Origin: Flaccisagitta enflata
Taxonomy: Eukaryota; Chaetognatha; Sagittoidea; Aphragmophora
Direction: 5' to 3'
Length of the DNA: 64,000 nucleotides
Assembly (NCBI GenBank): GCA_965153355.1
Contig: OZ231128.1
Coordinates: forward strand, 43,214,001-43,278,000
In this document: piece after piece, positions 1-10,886 of the stretch
How the letters are laid out: the number at the start of each line of letters is the position of its first letter
How positions within the stretch are numbered: the first letter of the stretch is position 1
Made by a program: the position numbers and the translations under genes
Notes under the pieces: generated by a model
The model's database searches: none
Seen by the model: the letters and a program-made list of their open reading frames with translations, nothing else
What the model was told of the DNA's origin: nothing

Positions 1-300
1 ATTACCATTTCACCTTCTAATGAGCGCCCTTCTAAGCCAAAAACAAGATTTCAAGGATTATTGTAAAAAATATTGCTTTTCTTTTAAAAATAAATTATGT
101 ATCATTCTATAACAAGATTCTCAACATTGCTGACAATGAAACATTGAAAACAATAGTAAATAATCAAAAATTAATCACTTTTGGAAATTTCCTCTCAAGA
201 TTTCTTATGGGACCCTGTTCTGTAGAATAGACAGAGGAGGTACAGGGGGGAGGGCGATATGCAGAAACAATGGGAAATCAATTTTGCCTTTAACCCTCAG
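1..300 (+). other. AlaRS intron, 3' part
   Basis: AT-rich non-coding sequence ending in a pyrimidine-rich tract and the acceptor CCCTCAG at 294-300, immediately before the first recognisable alanyl-tRNA synthetase exon. No other gene or repeat is seen. Confidence 0.75.
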
Positions 301-547
301 TCAACGAATCCTTCCCGGTGACGTCGCCTGGCGGATGTACGACACTTACGGCTTCCCCGTCGACCTGACGCAGTTGATGGCCGAGGAACGCGGCTTCACG
401 GTCGACAGTCAAGGATACGAAGAAGCCATGAAGGCGGCGCAGAAACTGTCTCAAGGCACCGCCGGAGGAGTCGAGGATCTGATCGGACTCGACGTCCATG
501 CGCTCAATCATCTCAAGGACAATCATTTTCCCATTTCTGACGATCAG
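301..547 (+). CDS. AARS1: Alanyl-tRNA synthetase, internal exon (end of catalytic region, start of editing region)
   Basis: Alanyl-tRNA synthetase charges tRNA-Ala with alanine in the cytosol and edits mischarged Ser/Gly. The exon starts with the third base of a split codon and then reads 82 full codons. The segment LPGDVAWRMYDTYGFPVDLT is a family signature that follows the class II catalytic core. It continues with a conserved MAEERGF helix and a SQG..GGVEDLIGLD stretch that leads into the editing domain. By family knowledge this corresponds to about residues 395-477 of an enzyme of about 960 residues. Boundaries: acceptor CAG at 298-300, donor CAG|GTTCGC after 547, phase 0 into the next exon. 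GC is higher than in the surrounding introns. The reading frame is intact. The close match to cytosolic metazoan AlaRS argues against the mitochondrial paralogue. Confidence 0.96.
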
Positions 548-787
548 GTTCGCGATCTACCAACAAAGCGTCATTAACACAGGATTTGCTCGCGCGGACT
601 CACGAATTTTGAGTTACCATCCGTATGTAACAGATGTCCGACAACGCCTATCTCCGGCCCTCCTAGCCCCACCCCCCCCCCCCCCCCGTCCTCCTAACCA
701 CGGTCCGCGAAGGTATTTTAGCCTCTTTAACCTAAATCGAGTTTCATGCGTTCATGTGTCGTCTCCATTCTTTTTTCCTCGCACCAG
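548..787 (+). other. AlaRS intron of 240 bp
   Basis: GT..AG intron between two phase-0 exon ends. It holds a run of about 17 C with one break near 670-687 and the pyrimidine tract TTCTTTTTTCCTCGCACCAG before the acceptor. Open frames crossing it come from reading through the splice junctions and are not coding. Confidence 0.88.
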
Positions 788-1018
788 GCGAAATACGACT
801 ACCGCGTTAACCCCTCAGACGACGGATACACGTTTTCTCCTTTATCTGGCAGCAAAGTTTTGGCTATTCGTCGGAACAAGACTTTCGTCGACTCTGTCAA
901 CAGCGGCGAGGAGTGCGGTCTACTGTTGGATCGGACCTGCTTCTATGCGGAGCAAGGTGGTCAAATATACGACGAAGGATACATGATCAAGGAAGGCGCC
1001 GATGACACAGAATTTCAG
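788..1018 (+). CDS. AARS1: Alanyl-tRNA synthetase, internal exon (editing domain)
   Basis: 77 full codons, phase 0 at both ends. The protein begins AKYDYRVN and contains the editing-domain motif CFYAEQGGQIYDEGY, which is strongly conserved across AlaRS. The upstream NSGEECGLLLDRT segment matches the usual spacing. Acceptor CACCAG ends at 787; donor CAG|GTTTGC follows 1018. Both donors before and after this exon are weak at position +3 (GTT), unlike the strong GTAAGC donor of the next exon. It joins the exons at 301-547 and 7191-7408 without a frameshift. Confidence 0.96.
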
Positions 1019-1829
1019 GTTTGCTAGCGTATAATGCGTGGCATTACATGTTGCTCAGTATTGACTTTTGATGGAAAATCATTTTGGCAGGGTTGGGCAA
1101 GTGGGCCACCTCTTTTTTCGGTAACTCTCCATGATGAGTTTTAGCACGTCAGTCATATGCTTAAGCATGATGACGATCATCCGATTTTTCTGAACTTGGC
1201 TTGAAGCTATTGCTACTCCTCGGGGAAAGAAATTTCAGATTTGATATTATATTTCTTTCTCCCTGGTGCCTTTCATTTTTAGGGACGGAGGCCAAATTTT
1301 TGTTATCTGTGTCATATTTTTATTGATAATTCGTAAAATTTTAGATCTCAGATCATCTGAACTGGTTTCCCGCATTGAGCTCACTTAATTGTAAGCAGTA
1401 AGACAAAAAAAATCCACTTCTGGGCCCCAACTGTCAATTTTTTATGTATTTTTGCTTGTAGTAACCATCGTCAAAATGATGTACCTATGATGTAACAAAT
1501 GCTGTTAATGAATATACTTCATGTTCATTTCAGAAAGAAAAGGTATTTTCTTCCCTAATGTTATCATGGGATGTGTTCCCAAAGGTCAGGAATGATCTGA
1601 CCGCTCTGCGTTCGTTAAACTCCATGAAAAATGTGATTACGCCCTCCTCACCAAAATGGTCATTTTTTCTGCTATTTTCGGACAATTTTTTACTATTTTC
1701 AATTTACGATAATTTTTCCAGTCATGTAATACGAGGGAGGCACAAAAAATGGTACATTTTCAAGAGTAATGTCCAACCTGACCAACAAAATTGATTTGGA
1801 CCCTTTTCGACAAAAAAGATTTGATTTAT

Positions 1830-2600
1830 GAAGCCAAACAGAATTTCGGACAATCGCGATTTTCGTATTTGTAGACATTTTTTAATTTGTCCCATCCATG
1901 TCTCGTGTCAGTGATGATGTTCTTAATTTTTACCAACAAGAGCCGATGATGTAATTTTTCTCCGGTCGCTTCGTAATTACGGGGGCCTTCAACCAAAATG
2001 AAAATCACCTCTAGTTTCCTTTTTTTCTTTCCTCTGTAGAGACTGGAACGGAATTTCGGACAAATGCTATTTTCGTATTTGTAGACATTTTTGCCGCAAA
2101 GACAAGCTGTGACGAATCGTCCACTCTAACTCTGAATAAGACGCCAAGAAACAAGTTCAAGGTTCATGAGCAGTCACAATTAGATCTGGAAAGGCCTCAG
2201 GATGTTTATTTCGCATGCTGCTGCATGTTGCAGCACAGTTGCAGCACTTTTACAGCACTTTTTCTGATTTTTTCGCAAAATCGTATTTTTCTCTTAAAAA
2301 TCAGTCTCTCCCGTTGGTCTTCAAGTACATAAGCATTTAAGTTTGATGCTTGGTGGTCATGTGCACGTTTTAAGTATCACATGCAGCACAATTGCAGCAT
2401 ACTTGCTGCACATTTGTAGCATACATCAAAAATCGTATTTTTTTCTCAAATTCATCTTTTTCCTGTTGGTCTGAGTGCTTCTTAATCACTTTGGGGATTG
2501 ATAGTTATGTTGAAGACTAGAAGAATATCTTAACACATGCAGCATAATCGCAGCACACTTGCTGCATATTTGCTGCATACTCGGAAAATTGCCGTTTACA
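1830..2600 (+). repeat. Degenerate tandem repeats in the intron
   Basis: Two patterns lie side by side. First, the segment GAATTTCGGACAA..ATTTTCGTATTTGTAGACATT occurs at about 1840-1880 and again at about 2050-2092. Second, from about 2205 to 2600 a unit of about 165 bp recurs in decayed form. Each unit carries clusters of GCAGCA/TGCTGCA followed by a T-rich stretch and the phrase CCGTTGGTCT or CCTGTTGGTCT. No gene is visible. Confidence 0.5.
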
Positions 2601-2669
2601 AGTCATTTTCTTGACTGTATGGGGCATGTAAGACTCATAGATTCAGTTCGATCTATGGGGAAGATAACT

Positions 2670-2804
2670 AACAAGGCCAAGATAACTAACAATCCAGTTG
2701 CGGATGGTTGGGCAGGAGCAGTAATGTGAAAACAAAAATGTGACCTTCCGACCGACCGACCGACCGACACGGCAAGGTGTTGAGGCGCGTGTCCGCAACT
2801 AAAA
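2670..2804 (+). mobile_element. Helentron-like short element, class A, GGAC/GTCC type
   Basis: Starts AACAAGGCC and ends in the hairpin region GCGCGTGTCCGCAACTAAAA. The 5' subterminal motif AGTTGCGGA is the inverted repeat of the 3' arm TCCGCAACT. The left hairpin arm has decayed (GGCGCG). The middle has GACCGACC repeats. Short for the class, about 135 bp. Confidence 0.6.
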
Positions 2805-4636
2805 ATGCTAATAATGCATTTTTTCATGATTGACTAACCTGTATGAAGTAAAGAAACTTAAAAATATTGAAAGAAACTTAAAGACACGGAGAATGAAATG
2901 ACTTATATTTTTGAAAGTTACAACAGTCATCAAGGATTAATGAGAAAATGAGAAAACGAGAAATTCATCAATTAGAACCTTTTGGTTTTTCTTTCTTTTC
3001 CTCCTTTTCATTTCCTTCATTCTTACACTTCTCGTAACTTTTTCTCTTCTGTTCCTTCCTCCTCTCTTCCTTTTCACTGGCACTAGTCTCACGAGGTCTA
3101 CCCCTTTACGGTGGCAATGCTTTTGGACAATGATTGAATTGAAGGATGAAAACACATTCTGACTAGTTGCAAATTTCACAGTAGCAAGTAATTGGCTAAC
3201 TGGCCTTATTGAAATCTAAGTGTTACAATCATATTTATCATAGTACTCTAAGTTCTAATTATCGAACTGTGAAAGAATTTAGTTTTAAAAACACCTTACT
3301 CAAGCGGCCCCCTAGGTAATGACAAACGAGTTATGACAGGGTCAGCTGATAGATCACACTTCGACCAAGACCAACTTATAATGCAAGAAAACGAAGCAAA
3401 TAAATATGTCGGGTTGCAAACGAAGGCAAAGTTTCGGTTTCAGCTTCTTTTTATAACTATATTATTAACAAGATTATTATCTTTTAAATAAAATCTATAC
3501 TTTTATAGTTTGGAATTATCTCTTCAGTATAAAAAACCCAGTAGGATAAGGGCATTGCTTTGTTTTATTGATAAAAACAAATGATCTTTCAAACAATAGA
3601 TTAACAAAAATGACCAAACGTAAATTCAAATTGAACAATGAAATGATATTGCAGCTCCAGTGCAGGCGCAGGCCTTGACGATCATTTTGTGTTTTGGGCC
3701 AAAATTGGTGCCTCAACATCCCAATTCTATACATGTATTGTGCCATTTAACTTGGATTTGGGTTATTTCTTGAATTTGGTACATATTGCTTGGTTTAAGG
3801 TGATGGCAGAATTTGGGTGAGGCAGAGCACATAAAAGGAAGCATGCTTTGAATGGGGCAGGGGGACAAAGCGGACAGACGGACAGATTCCCCTATGGGAA
3901 TTAACGGTATAAAGACGAGGTGAACAAGTCAAAACATTTTTTTCGATACTTTCTGAAATTTCCTTTAATTTTGACTTTGTCAAGAAAAGGAATATAATTT
4001 ATTTATGTTATATTGTTTGGTTTTGCATGAAAATCATTGTAGACTGAAAAGGAGAAATCTAAAAGAAAAAAAGGAGGAAATCTGAAAAGAGAAATCTGAA
4101 AATTTTCTTATGCAATTTGAAACTTGAGATTTGGGGGAAAATTACAGATATATATAAAATGCAAATTTTAATTTTAAAAATATGGCCTCATTCTAAGAAC
4201 ATGTAAGATGAGGGCCATGTTCTTAGAAATGCAAAATTGTTCAATTTGTCAAAGTCTTAGAATTTTCCCTTTGTAGGTTTTGAATTTTTGCTCTACTATT
4301 TTCAAGGAATCTATTATTTCCAGTGATTATTTCTTGTCTTCGTCAGTAAAACAAACTGATGCCTTTATCGTACTAGGGTTTCTTTTACTAAAAAAATAAT
4401 TTTAAACTACAAAATTAAAAATTTCATTAAAAAATCACAAAATAGTTATAAATATAGTTTTGAAAAGAGACTGAAACCAAAATTGTTTCTTCATTTGCAC
4501 CTCGACCTATGTTGTACACTTACTGACCACTCTCTGCCCTTGAGATGCTATTAATTTCCTTAACATTTTTTTTATTTACTAATGCTTTTCCATGCAAAAC
4601 TAAAATAAAAACATAATAATTACATTCTGTGATGAA
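2805..4636. other. AT-rich intronic stretch without recognised features
   Basis: No exon, transposon terminus or long repeat could be recognised. The only local structure noted is a perfect 13 bp inverted repeat, TTCTAAGAACATG, at 4191-4203 and 4216-4228 with a 12 bp loop. Confidence 0.5.
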
Positions 4637-5714
4637 AACATAGCCAACACCTATAAGTCGCGTGCCATATTATTCAGTTACACAACCACATGACTAAAAA
4701 ATCTAATTGACCTAAGATAACGTAAAATAATAGAATAAAAATGATAGAATGACATATAACGACCTAAATTGACTGAAATGTCCTAAAATGATTAAAATGA
4801 CTTAAAACAGGGGTAGGAAAGCTAAAAACTTTTTAAACTTTTTTAAACTTTTTTAAATTTTTTTACTTTTTAAAGTTTTTTTTAAAAAAGTTTAAAAATG
4901 TTTAAAAAAATAAAGGAGGGAAGAGAAAGAATTCATCTAGTTGACTTTTTTAAAACTTTTTAAATTTTTTTAGAAGTTTTTAATTTTTTTTAAAAGTTTT
5001 TAAATTTTTTGAAAACTGTTTAAATTTTTTTTAAACTTTTTAAATTTTTAAAAAACTTTTTAAACTTTTTTAAAACTTTTTAAATTTTTTTAAAACTTGT
5101 TGAATTTTTAACATATGAAACCTGCCCTGTTAAACGTTTTCAGGCTTTTTAAATTCTTTTAAAGATTTTTAACCATTTTGAAGCTTATCAAAGATATACG
5201 CGAGAATAAATTTCAAAATATTTTTTAAACTTTTTTAAACTTTTTTAAACTTTTTAAAACTTTTTAAAACTTTTTAAAACTTTTTTAAACTTTTTTTTAC
5301 ATTTTTGATTTTTTAACTTTTTTAACTTTTTTTTAAACTTTTTTAAACTTTTTTAACCTTTTTTAAATTTTTTTAAACCTTTTTACTTTTTAAAATTCCA
5401 CAAGAATTTAAAAAAGTTTAAAAACTTTTTAGCTTTCCTACCCCTGTTAAAATGATTAAAATGACTTAAATTGCTTAAATGATTTAAATTAACTTAAACT
5501 GACAAAGTGACTTAAAATGACTCAAATTAACCTGAAATAACTTAAATTGATTTTAAAAAACTAAAATAAACATGACTCAAATAGACTTAAAATGATCTAA
5601 TTGACTTGAAATGAGTTTGTAGTAATAAAACGAATAAAAAAAGTAAAATGTGAACGACCGACTGACCAACCAACAGACAAAGTAGAGTGTAGAGTTGCGT
5701 GCACGCGACTAAAA
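4637..5714 (+). mobile_element. Helentron-like element, class B, with nested MITE
   Basis: Class B start: decayed GCCAACACCTATAAGTCGCG near 4643. It then carries ATGACTTAAA-type short repeats (5447-5620), a CGACCGACTGACC block and the terminal hairpin GTTGCGTGCACGCGACTAAAA. A separate inverted-repeat element is inserted at 4808-5446. Confidence 0.6.
4808..5446. mobile_element. hAT-like MITE nested in a class B element
   Basis: Terminal inverted repeats begin CAGGGGTAGGAAAGCTAAAA on the left and end with the reverse complement on the right (about 25 bp, near perfect). A CAGGG start is typical of hAT termini. Both sides abut TTAAAA, which may be target duplication or just the repetitive host. 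The interior is a TTTTTAAAC-type short-unit array. No coding capacity. Confidence 0.65.
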
Positions 5715-5929
5715 ATCTAAATCAGTAAAATCAAAAATCTTGAAAAAACTGGTTTGACTCTTCAAATTTGGTCTTCGTTTGTACCTCGACATATAGGTAG
5801 CAGGGGGTCAAATTCATATCTCTGATTTTTAATCTGATTGTAAACCCACGGTGCAACAATTTTGGTGATCTGAAAAGTTCCGTTGTTGCTGTGGTAATTC
5901 AATTCTTCCCTTTAACAGTAACAAAATCT

Positions 5930-6115
5930 TATTAGTCGTGTGCTAAGCGACTACAACCCGCTTTGTCGATCCCTCAGTCGGTCCGTCCGTCACACTATAC
6001 TTTTTTGGGGTTTTCGCGGTCTTTGGCCTCACTGCTCCTGCCCAAATGATGGAGTGACCTCGGGCAACAACTAGCCACCCGCACGCGACTAAGGTAGCCG
6101 CGTGTTCCGCCTTGT
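5930..6115 (-). mobile_element. Helentron-like short element, class A
   Basis: Read on the minus strand it starts at ACAAGGCG (about 6115) and ends in a hairpin of TCGTGTGCTAAGCGACTA type near 5931. The interior has the standard class A phrases CTGCTCCTGCCCAAATGATG and GTCGGTCCGTCC. The 5' subterminal arm is GCACGCGACT in plus orientation. Confidence 0.7.
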
Positions 6116-6537
6116 ATTTCTAATAAAAAGGCACCAAATTGTCCACTTTATGAAAACTGCAGCTACCATGACCCAGGTTAAAGTTAGAGCTTATGCTGAT
6201 ACCAAAGTATGGAGATTTGAGCATTTATGTCGATCCTTTGCTTCGAAGACAGAAAAAAGATTGCTTACCATAAGTCTTGAGCCTTCATTTCACAATTTAG
6301 CCAAGTGAAAACCATCTTTGCGATTTCAAACTCGGCAGAACTGAATTTAGTGAAAAAAAACCTAATTTGTATAGTCCACCGGAAAAACGCGTTTTACACG
6401 AGAAAAAAAGCCCATTAAGAAAAGCCGATTGCGGATTTGATTTGCCAAAACATCATATTTAGTGAAAATAAAAAGAAATTAGAAGATTTTTCATTTTTGA
6501 TTTTTCCATATTTGGCACCTGACCTCCACCCCTAATC
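6116..6537. other. Intronic stretch without recognised features
   Basis: Nothing recognisable. A 68-codon open frame from 6102 has no family resemblance and lies inside the AlaRS intron next to an element end. Confidence 0.4.
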
Positions 6538-7180
6538 ATGAAGAGCACCCCCTTTCTTTCGTTCCTTCTTTCCTTTCTTTTTCTTTCCTCCTTCTCCTTC
6601 CTCCTTTCTTTCCTTCCTCCTTCTCCTTCCTCCTTTCTTTCCTTCCTCCTTTCTTTCTTTCCTTCCTCCTTTCTCTCTTTCCTTCTTTCTTTCCTTCCTC
6701 CTTTCCTTCCTCTTCTTTCCTTTCTCCTTTCTTTCCTCCTTTCCTTCCTCCTTTCTTTCCTTCCTCCTTTCTTTCTTTCCTTCCTCCTTTCTTTCTTTCC
6801 TTCCTCCTTTCTTTCCTCCATACTTTCCTTCTTTCTTTCTTTCTGTCTTTCTTTCTTTCTGTCTTTCTTTCTTTATTTCTTTCTTTCTTTCCCCCTTTCT
6901 TTCTTTCCCCCTTTCTTTCCTTCCTTCTTTCCTCCTTTCTTTCGTTCCTTCCTCCTTTCTTTCCTTTCCCCTTCTTTCCTTTCCCCTTCTTTCCTTTCCC
7001 CTTCTTTCTTTCCTTTCCCCTTCTTCTTTCCTTTCCCCTTCTTTCCTTTCCCCTTCTTTCCTTTCCCCTTCTTTCCTTCCCCCTTTCCTTTCCCCTTTCT
7101 TTCCTTCCTCCTTTCTTTCCTTCCTCCTTTCTTTCCTTCCCCCTTTCCTTCCTTCTCCTTCCTCTCCTTCATTCTCTCCC
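6538..7180 (+). repeat. Polypyrimidine tract (TTCC/TTTC/CCTTC) before the AlaRS acceptor
   Basis: About 640 bp of almost pure C/T on the plus strand built from TTTCTTTCC, CTTCCTCC and TTTCCCC units. It ends only about 10 bp before the splice acceptor at 7190. Long open frames here (poly F/S/L on plus, poly K/E/R on minus) are low-complexity artefacts. Confidence 0.95.
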
Positions 7181-7190
7181 GACGTTGCAG

Positions 7191-7408
7191 GTGCGAAATG
7201 TGCAAGTTCGGGGCGGATACATCCTTCACATCGGTGTCATTGAAGGCAGCCTTCGGGTCGGTGATCTCGTAACTCTCCACGTTGACGGTGAAAGACGTAA
7301 CGCCATCATGCCTAACCACACCGGTACTCACGTCCTCAACTACGCCCTCAGACAAGTTCTTGGGGAAGCTGATCAAAAAGGCTCACTTGTCGCCCCTGAC
7401 AGGCTTAG
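7191..7408 (+). CDS. AARS1: Alanyl-tRNA synthetase, internal exon (editing-domain HxxxH motif)
   Basis: 72 codons plus two bases. It opens [15 protein letters not shown] and contains [17 protein letters not shown]. This includes the HxxxH pair that helps bind zinc in the AlaRS editing site, with both histidines present. It ends [15 protein letters not shown] plus a split Arg codon at a strong donor AG|GTAAGC after 7408. The next segment expected from the family (a DFT-type motif, then the FCGGTH cysteine motif) was not found in the rest of the window. Confidence 0.97.
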
Positions 7409-8541
7409 GTAAGCGGTTGGTTAAAGTGTATAAAGGCCCAACATTTCTGATTTCTGGTCTCAAGTTTGGGTTGTAGCCTTTTGGTTGGTGAAAATACATA
7501 CAGGCCTGTATATTGTTCTGCATTCCCCCCCCCCCCCCCGGTGGGGGGGGAAAAAAAAAAAGGGGTTTGAAAGAAAGAGAAAAAAAAAACGAAAACTTGG
7601 AAAATATAACTTTTGGCAGTAAAAAATCATAACACATGATAAGTAAAACATAATCTAACATTATTTAAATCTTAAACACCTAGTTTTAGTGGTTCATGAG
7701 AAAGAAAACCATTGATTTTGTAACGCGACACGATGCGTCACGGGGAAGAAAATCAAAGGCAGGGGGGGAAAAATAATCAAAGGTTATGGAATTATATACA
7801 CCCCTGAATACATAATTCAAATTCATGCAGCTCAAGGAATGTATGATTGCCTGTTGGCCTAGCATCAACAAGTCAAATATTCATCCAATCAAATTACATC
7901 CATCAAATCACAAAACCGATTCTATTACCAACACACCACCCGTTAGTCCATAGTTCCTATTTTCGTGGTTAGAAGCATTTACGTTTATATGCTTCGCGTA
8001 TTAACAAAGGATGTATGAGTAAAGTGATTAATGAATGAATGAATAAGTGAATCAGTGAACAAGTGAATGAGTGAATGAATGAAAGAATGATATGCTCGTA
8101 CCATTTTTCCCTTTGGCAAGAAACAATTTGGTAATCAGAGGGTGGTTTTCATCCTCTTTTTAGTCAAGAAATTTCTATGCATCACTGCCCCTGCCTAGCC
8201 ACATCACAGTCCCTGCTTTACCATGTAAAGTTTCTGTCCACTCTCATAATTGCCCCTGCCCACACTCAAGCGATTATCCTGCCTTGTAAAAAGCCTCATG
8301 AGAGGATTATGTCCAACGAAAGAAAACAAGGCAAAGTAGGCCATCATAGGCGCCATTCACATAGTGGAATGAAAGCGTTTTCAACTGACCAACCAACAAA
8401 CTAAACAACCAACAGACACAACCTTTTAAAGACGTGCATGCGGAAAAAACATTGTTTGGACTCGTAAACAAGGACAGAAACAAACGGACTAGGAAAGAAT
8501 CTTGTCAGTGAGTGAGGAAAAAAGATCGTAGGTGATCCAGG

Positions 8542-8544
<3 letters not shown>
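7409..8544. other. Start of downstream AlaRS intron; no gene seen
   Basis: Follows the GTAAGC donor. Contains a C-run/G-run/A-run composite at 7516-7562, an AT-rich segment, and a degenerate TGAA/TGAG short repeat at about 8025-8092. No exon or element terminus was recognised. Confidence 0.55.
7516..7562. repeat. Homopolymer composite C-run / G-run / A-run
   Basis: A run of about 16 C, then GGTGGGGGGGG, then about 11 A. Runs of this kind are difficult to sequence, so their lengths are uncertain. Confidence 0.7.

Positions 8545-8576
<32 letters not shown>
8545..8576 (+). repeat. (GA)n microsatellite
   Basis: About 16 GA units that abut and replace the first bases of the following class A element. 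Confidence 0.95.
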
Positions 8577-8578
<2 letters not shown>

Positions 8579-8766
8579 CACGGCTACCCCAGTCGCGTGC
8601 GGGTGGGTAGAGCTGTATATGAGGTCACATGATCACTTGGCCAGGAGCAGTGAGGCCATAGACCTACAAAAAAAGTAAAGTGTAGCGGACAGACCAAAGG
8701 GCCGTTCAACGGACCAACGGATGGACCGACAAAGCAGGGTGTTGAGTCGCATAGTACGCGACTAAA
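8575..8766 (+). mobile_element. Helentron-like short element, class A, 5' end lost
   Basis: Begins inside the element at ATACACGGCTACCCCAGTCG and runs to the hairpin AGTCGCATAGTACGCGACT plus AAAAA. The AACAAGGCC start is replaced by the GA repeat. Confidence 0.75.
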
Positions 8767-8939
8767 AAAGAAGGAAATATGAAAAGTCTGTCTCTCTTTT
8801 TCTTCACCTTTTCCTTTGTCTGTCAGTCAGTAGAGTCGTGACAGTTTTGACCATGATGTCGACTGACCCGTCACCATAGAGGTGTGACAACCGATTCCGA
8901 CAGTCACGACATAAATTCTCCCAACTCTAGAGGTAAGTG

Positions 8940-9345
8940 TAGGCAGGGCCTGGGTACCGCTGACCATCAGACGCTTTTGCGACTATTTCTTCTTCAGAGT
9001 TGTAGAGCATTTTGAGCTCACTGCTCCTGCCAAAGGCCTAAACTGAGTTTAAGAGAAGGCTGATTTAAGGCTAAGGAATGGAATTGGAAGCTTGAAGAGC
9101 TGACTTAAAGCTTGAGAGAGCTGGATTAAGGCTTGAAAGGCCAGAGGACTGAGAGCAATAAATTGAGATTTAGATGGCTTATTTGAGGCCTGAGAGGCTT
9201 AATTTGAGGTATGAGAGGCTAGGTTTGAGGCCTGAGAATTTGGATTTGATGCCTGAGAATTTGGATTTGAGGCCTGAGAGGCCAGATTTGAGGCCTGAGA
9301 GGCCAGATTTGAGGCCTGAGAGGCTGGGTTTAGGTATAAATCAGG
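8940..9345 (-). mobile_element. Class D element terminus and GAGGCCTGAGAG minisatellite
   Basis: The phrase GGGTACCGCTGACCATC near 8950 followed by ACGCTTTTGCGACTATT is shared with class D termini near 12221, 21909 and 53427. From about 9125 to 9335 a unit of about 24 bp (TTTGAGGCCTGAGAGGCC and variants) repeats in tandem. The same minisatellite recurs at 28600-28930. Confidence 0.5.
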
Positions 9346-9359
9346 ACATTTATGAATCT

Positions 9360-9525
9360 CAACCATTCCATGAGGGAGTGAAGTGAGTGAGCAAAGTGAG
9401 CAAAGTGAATGATCAAAGTGAGTTAGCCAGCCTGTGGATGAGGCAAGCCTTATGCTGGAGAGCAAATGAGCAGAGTGAGCGGTGCGAGTGAATGAATGTA
9501 GTGAGCGACCAAGTGGCTTATTAAA
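9360..9525 (+). repeat. Degenerate GAGTGAGCAAAGTGA repeat
   Basis: Short repeats of the form GTGAGCAAAGTGAGC ending GCGAGTGAATGAATGTAGTGAGCGACCAAGTGG. A diverged copy in opposite orientation is at about 59570-59690. Confidence 0.5.
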
Positions 9526-9687
9526 AACGCGGCTGTCACGAATAGGAACTGACCCGATGTTTGGTGTACATTGAGTCGTTAACGGTGAAATTGAGAAAAA
9601 AATTCTGAATTTAAGGCCTTTCTTGGAAAAGAAATTCAATTTTCTTGATAACCCCTTGACCGATTGAGTTGAGTTACTTTTGTAAAG

Positions 9688-9904
9688 AACAAGGCCTGAT
9701 ACACGGCTACCTGAGTCGCGTGCGGGTGGGCAGAGACCATAATTGAGGTCAGTGGAGCGTTTGAGCAGGAGCAATGAACCGACCCCATCAACATGAAAAA
9801 GTAATGCCAGCGAGCCAGACGGATGGATGAATGAGGACGGACAGACAGACCAATGGACGGACCGACAAAGCAGGATTTAGAGTCGCGTAGCACGCGACTA
9901 AAAA
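9688..9904 (+). mobile_element. Helentron-like short element, class A, complete
   Basis: Complete from AACAAGGCC (9688) to AGTCGCGTAGCACGCGACTA plus AAA. The 5' subterminal AGTCGCGTGC pairs as an inverted repeat with the 3' arm GCACGCGACT. It has the usual GGTGGGCAG and GGAGCAATGA phrases and a GACGGACAGACAGACC block. Confidence 0.8.
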
Positions 9905-9944
9905 CTACTTAAAACTATGCGTTGAATAAGCCTTATCTTAATTT

Positions 9945-10650
9945 TATAGCGATTTTGACCTGATGGTGAATGATAAGTTGTTGAGCGGTCAGTTGTAGGT
10001 CGCCTCGGCTCACCACGCGGCCTTTACACCCCAATGCATCACTTTGGATCTATCTTGGCCGTGGGAGCAATATCTTGCGTACACGCGCGTATGTTGAGTT
10101 TTAAAATGTAAAAATGAGAAAAAAATCTGATTTTCGGGCCTTTTTTGAAAAAGAAATTAAATTTTCTCAGCAACCTCTTTGACCGATAGAGCGAAATTTT
10201 TATCAGAGAAACTACTAAGAAATATGCGTCGAATGAGCCCTATCCCAAAGTTTTGCTCCCATGAGAACAGGAATTATGATTTTATGAATATTATAAAAAT
10301 TCGTGAGTTCCATTTCTTAGCGATTTGGACCTGAAGGTGAATAATAAGTTGTAGAGCGATCAGTTGGGGGTCACCTGACGCGGCTTTTAGACCCCAATGC
10401 ATCATGCTTTGGATCTATCTTAGCCATGGGAGCCATATCTTGCGCACAGAGTTGCGTATACAGAGTTGCGTATACAGAGTTGCTACAAACCGTGTCAGAA
10501 AAAAAAAGAGTAAAATTAAGTTGCCTTTTTTGAAAAGAAATTCGATTTTCTTAGCAACCACTTTGACCAATAGAGCGAAATTTTTATCAGAGAAACTACT
10601 AAGAAATATGAATCGAATGAGCCCTATCAAAAAGTTTTACTCTAACTAAG
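9945..10650 (+). repeat. Two tandem units of about 367 bp
   Basis: Units starting at about 9950 and 10317 share TTAGCGATTTNGACCTGANGGTGAAT, the CACGCGGC/GACGCGGC..ACCCCAATGCATCA phrase and TTTTTATCAGAGAAACTACT. A third, partial relative lies at about 9535-9660, interrupted by the class A element. Confidence 0.7.
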
Positions 10651-10886
10651 ACAGGAATCATGATTTTAAGAAGATTTAAAAATTTCGGCAAGTTTTGATA
10701 AAAAATGAGGGTAACATATGACATTCTCCTCTGTGGAGCAGTAGAGGTTGGACGAATTTTCCTGAGCGGAATTTTTTTGCCGAAAGTTTTCCGGCCTTTA
10801 GAAGACACATCCCGATCATATTCAGGTGGTCTCAGAGACCGGCCCTGCTCAAATACTTGTACGATGTCATATTAAATGCGTGGGCT

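Larger units (their letters stand above)
1019..7190 (+). other. AlaRS intron of 6172 bp
   Basis: Bounded by donor GTTTGC and acceptor GACGTTGCAG. It contains three short hairpin-ended elements, one of them with a nested MITE, and ends in a polypyrimidine block of about 640 bp that runs to the acceptor. No internal exon or independent gene was found. Confidence 0.85.

Noticed and set aside
4808-5446. TTTTTAAAC array as a centromeric or satellite sequence
   Set aside because: It is bounded by CAGGGGTAGG inverted repeats and is better explained as the interior of a single MITE.
6538-7272. Long F/S/L-rich frame and opposing K/E/R-rich frames
   Set aside because: They translate a pure TTCC/TTTC repeat. 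The real AlaRS exon in this stretch is in its own frame from 7191.
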